DNA of 64,000 nucleotides from Fimenecus sp045545735. GTDB taxonomy: Bacteria > Bacillota > Clostridia > Oscillospirales > Acutalibacteraceae. Both the position numbers and the translations under genes were made by a program. Below the pieces are notes generated by a model. It had not been told where the DNA came from. It did not search any database and worked only from the letters and a program-made list of their open reading frames with translations. Shown piece after piece: positions 60,238 through 64,000 of the stretch (position 1 is its first letter; each line of letters opens with the position of its first letter). Location of the stretch: the NCBI GenBank assembly GCA_045545735.1, contig JAZQBM010000001.1, positions 62,001-126,000 on the forward strand, given 5' to 3'.

Positions 60238-60825
60238 ATGAGATACGATAAAGCAGAATTTAAAGCGGCTTACGGCACATTTGGTCAGTTGCCTGAAAGT
60301 GACTTACCTGAAATCGCTTTTGCAGGTCGTTCAAATGTTGGTAAGAGTTCTTTACTCAATAAACTTTTTGGACGAAAAAACCTTGCACGAGTAAGTTCAG
60401 TTCCAGGAAAGACAATTACAATTAACTTCTATCAGGTTGATGAGTATAACTTTATTGATTTGCCGGGTTATGGCTATGCCAAAGTTGCAAAAACTGAAAA
60501 AGAACGTTGGGCTGAAATGATGGAAGGTTATTTCAACTCTGACCGCAATATTAAACTTGTTGTTCAGCTTGTTGATATGCGTCATCCACCAACAAAAGAT
60601 GATATTATGATGATGGAGTTCTTGCAATCTTGTGGCTATGAATTTATAGTTGTAATGACAAAAGCTGATAAGCTTAAAAAGAAAAAAGAATACAATGAAC
60701 GCATGGAAAAATCAAAACAAGAAATGAGTTTTGTTCCTGAAGATAGAATAATTCCGTTTTCTTCTGAAAACGGTCAGGGACTTGATATAGTGAAAAAATA
60801 TATTGAACAATATTTAGGAGAATAA
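60238..60825 (+). CDS. engB: Ribosome biogenesis GTPase EngB/YsxC
   Basis: A 195-residue TrmE-Era-type GTPase: IAFAGRSNVGKSSLLNKLFG (G1), TITINFY, DLPGYGYAKV (G3) and MTKADKLKKK (G4). It is needed for 50S assembly. I take ATG 60238, with GAGGT just upstream, though an in-frame ATG at 60223 overlaps the lon stop and is also possible. The lon-engB order is common in Firmicutes. Confidence 0.96.
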   Translation: MRYDKAEFKAAYGTFGQLPESDLPEIAFAGRSNVGKSSLLNKLFGRKNLARVSSVPGKTITINFYQVDEYNFIDLPGYGYAKVAKTEKERWAEMMEGYFNSDRNIKLVVQLVDMRHPPTKDDIMMMEFLQSCGYEFIVVMTKADKLKKKKEYNERMEKSKQEMSFVPEDRIIPFSSENGQGLDIVKKYIEQYLGE

Positions 60826-60828
60826 AAA

Positions 60829-62100
60829 ATGAGCAAAACACCATTTACTACTAAAGAAAAACTTGAAGAAATCGCAAAGGTACATCCTACACCATTCCAT
60901 CTTTATGATGAAGCAGGTATTCGTAAAAATGCAGAAAATCTTAAAAAAGCATTTGCTTGGAACAAAGGATTTAAAGAATATTTTGCAGTAAAGGCAACTC
61001 CAAATCCATTTCTCATTAACATTTTAAGAGAATATGGTTGCGGTTGTGACTGTTCCTCAATTACTGAACTTATGATTTCAAAGGCTATAGGTGCTGTAGG
61101 TGATGACATTATGTTCTCATCAAATGACACACCACCTGCAGAATTCAAATATGCTGACGATTTAGGTGCAATTATTAATCTTGATGATATTACTCATATC
61201 GACATTCTTGAAAAGACTTTGGGTTATCTTCCAAAGAAACTTTCTTGCCGTTATAATCCGGGTGGATATTTCTCAATTGCAAATAATATTATGGACAACC
61301 CCGGTGATGCAAAATACGGTATGACTACCGAACAACTCTTTGAGGCATTTAAGATTATGAAGTCAAAAGGCGTTGAAGAGTTTGGTATTCACGCATTCCT
61401 TGCAAGTAACACAGTTACAAATGAATATTACCCAACACTTGCAAAAACTCTTTTTGAGGTTGCAGTAAAACTTAAAGAAGAAACCGGTGCACACATTAAA
61501 TTTATTAATCTTTCAGGTGGTATCGGTATTCCTTACCGTCCTGACCAAGAGGGCAATGACATTTTCGAAATCGGTAAGGGTGTTGAAAAAGTATATAATG
61601 AAGTTCTTGTTCCTGCGGGAATGGATGATGTTGCAATCTATACAGAGCTTGGTCGTTTTATGTTAGCACCATACGGTGCACTTGTTACTCGTGCAATCAA
61701 TGAAAAACATACTCATAAAGAATATATCGGTGTTGATGCTTGTGCCGTTAACCTTATGCGTCCTGCAATTTATGGTGCATACCATCACATTACAGTTATG
61801 GGTAAAGAAAATGAGCCTTGCGATTATAAATATGATGTAACAGGTTCACTTTGCGAAAATAATGATAAATTTGCAATCGACAGAATGTTACCAAAAATCG
61901 ATATGGGCGACTTGCTCTTTATTCACGATACAGGTGCTCACGGTTTTGCTATGGGTTATAACTATAATGGTAAACTCAAATCTGCAGAAATTCTTCTTAA
62001 AGAAGATGGTAGTTTTGACTTAATTCGTCGTGCAGAAACACCTGCAGATTACTTTGCGACATTTGATTGTTTTGATTTCTATAAAAAAGTTACTGAATAA
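60829..62100 (+). CDS. lysA: Diaminopimelate decarboxylase
   Basis: A 423-residue fold-III PLP enzyme for the last step of lysine synthesis. Lys55 in EYFAVKATPNPF holds PLP; CGCDCSSITELMISKA, HAFLASNT (usually HIGSQ), NLSGGIGIPY and YTELGRFMLAP follow. The HAF variant and the 423-residue length resemble the longer clostridial branch. The ATG comes 3 bases after the engB stop; AGGAG (60816-60821) is the binding site. Confidence 0.93.
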   Translation: MSKTPFTTKEKLEEIAKVHPTPFHLYDEAGIRKNAENLKKAFAWNKGFKEYFAVKATPNPFLINILREYGCGCDCSSITELMISKAIGAVGDDIMFSSNDTPPAEFKYADDLGAIINLDDITHIDILEKTLGYLPKKLSCRYNPGGYFSIANNIMDNPGDAKYGMTTEQLFEAFKIMKSKGVEEFGIHAFLASNTVTNEYYPTLAKTLFEVAVKLKEETGAHIKFINLSGGIGIPYRPDQEGNDIFEIGKGVEKVYNEVLVPAGMDDVAIYTELGRFMLAPYGALVTRAINEKHTHKEYIGVDACAVNLMRPAIYGAYHHITVMGKENEPCDYKYDVTGSLCENNDKFAIDRMLPKIDMGDLLFIHDTGAHGFAMGYNYNGKLKSAEILLKEDGSFDLIRRAETPADYFATFDCFDFYKKVTE

Positions 62101-62115
62101 TTTGGAGTAATAATT

Positions 62116-64000
62116 ATGTCATTCGTTCACTTGCACGTGCATACTGAATACAGCTTATTAGACGGCGTTTGCCGTCTTAATAGGCTTTGTTCTGTTGCAA
62201 AAGAACGAGGACAAAATGCTATCGCAATTACTGACCACGGTAATTTATTTGGGGCAGTTGACTTTTATAAAGAGGCAAAAAAGGTAGGAATTAAGCCGAT
62301 TATTGGTTGCGAGGTTTATGTAGCTGCCCGTTCAAGATTTGATAAAATTCATGGTGTTGACTCTAATCGTCATCATTTAGTATTACTTTGTAAAAATGAA
62401 ATCGGCTATAAAAATCTTACAAAATTAGTTTCTTCAGCTTGGGTTGACGGCTTTTATACAAAACCAAGAATTGACCGTGAGTTGTTAAAGAAACATCACG
62501 AGGGGCTTATATGCCTTTCTGCTTGTCTTGCTGGTGAAATTCCTAAACTTATTATAAATGGGGAGTATATCAAGGCAAAAGAAACTGCGTTATGGTATTC
62601 GGAACTTTTTGGGAAAGATAACTACTATCTTGAAATGCAGGACCATTCTTTATCTGAGCAGTTAAAAGTCAATGAGGGTTTATTGCGTCTTTCACAAGAA
62701 ACTGGTATCCCACTTGTAGCAACAAATGACGTACATTATATAGACAAATCTGATGCCAAAGTGCAAAAAGTACTTATTTGTATTGCGACTAACCATACTG
62801 TTGATGAAGAATCTGCACTTGAATTTGAAACTGATGAATTTTACCTTAAAACCGAAGATGAAATGCGTCATAAGTTCGGCTATGTAGAAGAAGCAATTCA
62901 AAATACACAAAAAATTGCAGATATGTGTGATTTTGATTTTGAGTTTGGAAATACAAAACTTCCAAATTTCCAAGTGCCTGACGGCATTACTCATTACGAC
63001 TATCTTCGTGAAAAATCATATAAAGGACTAAAAGAGAAATACGGTGAAAATCCCGATAAACTTTATGTTGACAGGCTTGAATATGAACTTTCAGTTATTG
63101 AAAGTATGGGATATGTTGACTATTTTCTTATTGTTTCTGATTTTATTCAATATGCGAAAAACAATGGTATTCCTGTAGGCCCCGGACGTGGCTCAGGTGC
63201 AGGTAGTATCTGTGCTTATTGCACAGGTATTACAAATGTTGACCCAATAAAATACAATCTTATTTTTGAACGTTTCTTAAATCCTGAGCGTGTTAGTATG
63301 CCCGATATTGACGTTGACTTTTGTTATGAAAGACGTCAAGAAGTAATTGACTATGTTGTCAATAAATATGGGGCTGACCATGTTGCACAGATTGTAACTT
63401 TTGGTACAATGGCGGCTCGTGCCGCAATTCGAGATGTAGGCAGAGCTTTAGGTATGCCTTATTCAACTGTTGATACTGTTGCAAAGAAAATACCAAGAGT
63501 GTTGGGTATTACAATAGGAAAAGCACTAAAAGAAAGTGAAGAATTAAAACTTTTATATGATAGTGACGATAAAGTAAAAGAACTTATTGATACCTCAATG
63601 AGTGTTGAAGGCATGCCTCGTCATGCATCAACTCACGCGGCAGGTATTGTTATTACTGACAGACCTGTAAGCGATTATGTGCCACTTGCAACAAATGATG
63701 AATCTGTTGTTACACAGTTTACAATGACAACTATTGAAGAACTTGGACTTCTCAAAATGGATTTCTTGGGACTTCGCACTTTAACTGTAATCAACGATTG
63801 CGTCAAAATGGTGCAACATAAAAATCCAAATTTTGATATTGAGAAAATTGATTTCAACGATTTGAATGTGTATTCATTATTTACAAGTGGTAAAACTGAC
63901 GGTGTATTCCAATGCGAATCTTCAGGTATGAGAAGCGTTTTTATGCGTCTTAAACCTACTAATATTGAAGATATTATTGCGGTTATTTCGCTTTACCGTC
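62116..64000 (+). CDS. dnaE: DNA polymerase III alpha subunit, DnaE type (3' end beyond window)
   Basis: The frame begins at ATG 62116 after GGAG (62104-62107) and remains open at base 64000, giving about 628 residues of a protein that is usually over 1100 long. The PHP domain has FVHLHVHTEYSLLDGV and ITDHGNLFG; the polymerase core has GPGRGSGAGSICAYCTGIT and MPDIDVDFCYERR with catalytic Asp397 and Asp399. HASTHAAGIVI and TMTTIEELGLLKMDFLGLRT follow. It has the PHP start of DnaE rather than the exonuclease-bearing PolC. Nothing looks broken; it is simply cut by the window edge. Confidence 0.95.
   Translation, partial: MSFVHLHVHTEYSLLDGVCRLNRLCSVAKERGQNAIAITDHGNLFGAVDFYKEAKKVGIKPIIGCEVYVAARSRFDKIHGVDSNRHHLVLLCKNEIGYKNLTKLVSSAWVDGFYTKPRIDRELLKKHHEGLICLSACLAGEIPKLIINGEYIKAKETALWYSELFGKDNYYLEMQDHSLSEQLKVNEGLLRLSQETGIPLVATNDVHYIDKSDAKVQKVLICIATNHTVDEESALEFETDEFYLKTEDEMRHKFGYVEEAIQNTQKIADMCDFDFEFGNTKLPNFQVPDGITHYDYLREKSYKGLKEKYGENPDKLYVDRLEYELSVIESMGYVDYFLIVSDFIQYAKNNGIPVGPGRGSGAGSICAYCTGITNVDPIKYNLIFERFLNPERVSMPDIDVDFCYERRQEVIDYVVNKYGADHVAQIVTFGTMAARAAIRDVGRALGMPYSTVDTVAKKIPRVLGITIGKALKESEELKLLYDSDDKVKELIDTSMSVEGMPRHASTHAAGIVITDRPVSDYVPLATNDESVVTQFTMTTIEELGLLKMDFLGLRTLTVINDCVKMVQHKNPNFDIEKIDFNDLNVYSLFTSGKTDGVFQCESSGMRSVFMRLKPTNIEDIIAVISLYR

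Noticed and set aside
1..64000. CRISPR arrays, IS elements, prophage, tRNA or rRNA genes
   Set aside because: No regularly spaced repeats, transposase or phage proteins, and no cloverleaf or rRNA-like sequence were seen on reading both strands; a search could still find a weak case.

Overview
This AT-rich 64 kb window reads as ordinary chromosome of an endospore-forming, low-GC Gram-positive anaerobe of class Clostridia. A gut Oscillospirales/Ruminococcaceae-type organism is my best guess from gene style. Sporulation and germination genes are spread throughout: ypeB, a SigH-like sigma factor, spoVAE, gpr, spoIIP, pdaA, an alpha/beta-type SASP and whiA. A bile-salt-hydrolase-family enzyme near the left end fits a gut habitat. 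Genes have strong GGAGG-type ribosome binding sites and many near-consensus sigma-A promoters. I see no phage, IS element, CRISPR array, rRNA or tRNA, and no gene-free stretch longer than 300 bases.

Layout. 0-5.3 kb: a partial FliB-like methylase gene (minus), an MFS transporter, a choloylglycine-hydrolase-family enzyme, pnuC behind a structured leader, then (minus) ypeB followed by a small lipoprotein gene. 5.4-15.8 kb: cysteine desulfurase, thiI, a PncC/CinA-C gene, two class B sortases, a 720-residue membrane protein with a CinA-like cytoplasmic half and a SpoIID-like outer half, galE, lemA, a TPM-domain protein and a HAD phosphatase. 15.8-19.6 kb: RNase P RNA, a small membrane protein, recD2, then a TPP riboswitch controlling thiT. 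19.6-25.3 kb: yifB/comM (minus), phosphoglucomutase, a 31-residue membrane miniprotein, a sigma factor, a zinc-ribbon protein, spoVAE and rpsT (minus). 25.4-34.7 kb: gpr-spoIIP, yhaM, a DUF2804 protein, a two-component system, trmL (minus), and a pdaA/SASP sporulation cluster. 34.8-43.1 kb: hprK-murB-rapZ-whiA, two signal peptidases, rbgA, rnhB, yraN and thrC. 43.1-48.6 kb: a DUF1540 protein, a metallophosphoesterase, tig, clpP-clpX and a DMT exporter. 48.7-55.3 kb: a polyprenyl sugar-phosphate transferase, an LCP-like protein, a transglutaminase-like protein, folE-P-B-K and an exonuclease. 55.3-64 kb: serC-serA (minus), lon-engB-lysA and the start of dnaE.

The least ordinary region is about 7.8-15.2 kb. 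The 720-residue protein there appears to be a CinA relative that has lost its signature motifs, joined through one membrane segment and a 14-Thr linker to a divergent SpoIID domain. It sits in tandem with two class B sortases, a free-standing PncC, and the LemA/TPM envelope pair. Other points worth checking are three GTTAA/TTAAC palindromes, one fitting a Rex operator, between serC and lon; the structured leader of pnuC; several unannotated miniproteins; and a basic histone-like tail on trigger factor.

All calls come from reading the sequence and translations. No database search or folding was run, so family names rest on motif recognition and functional links between neighbours are inference.
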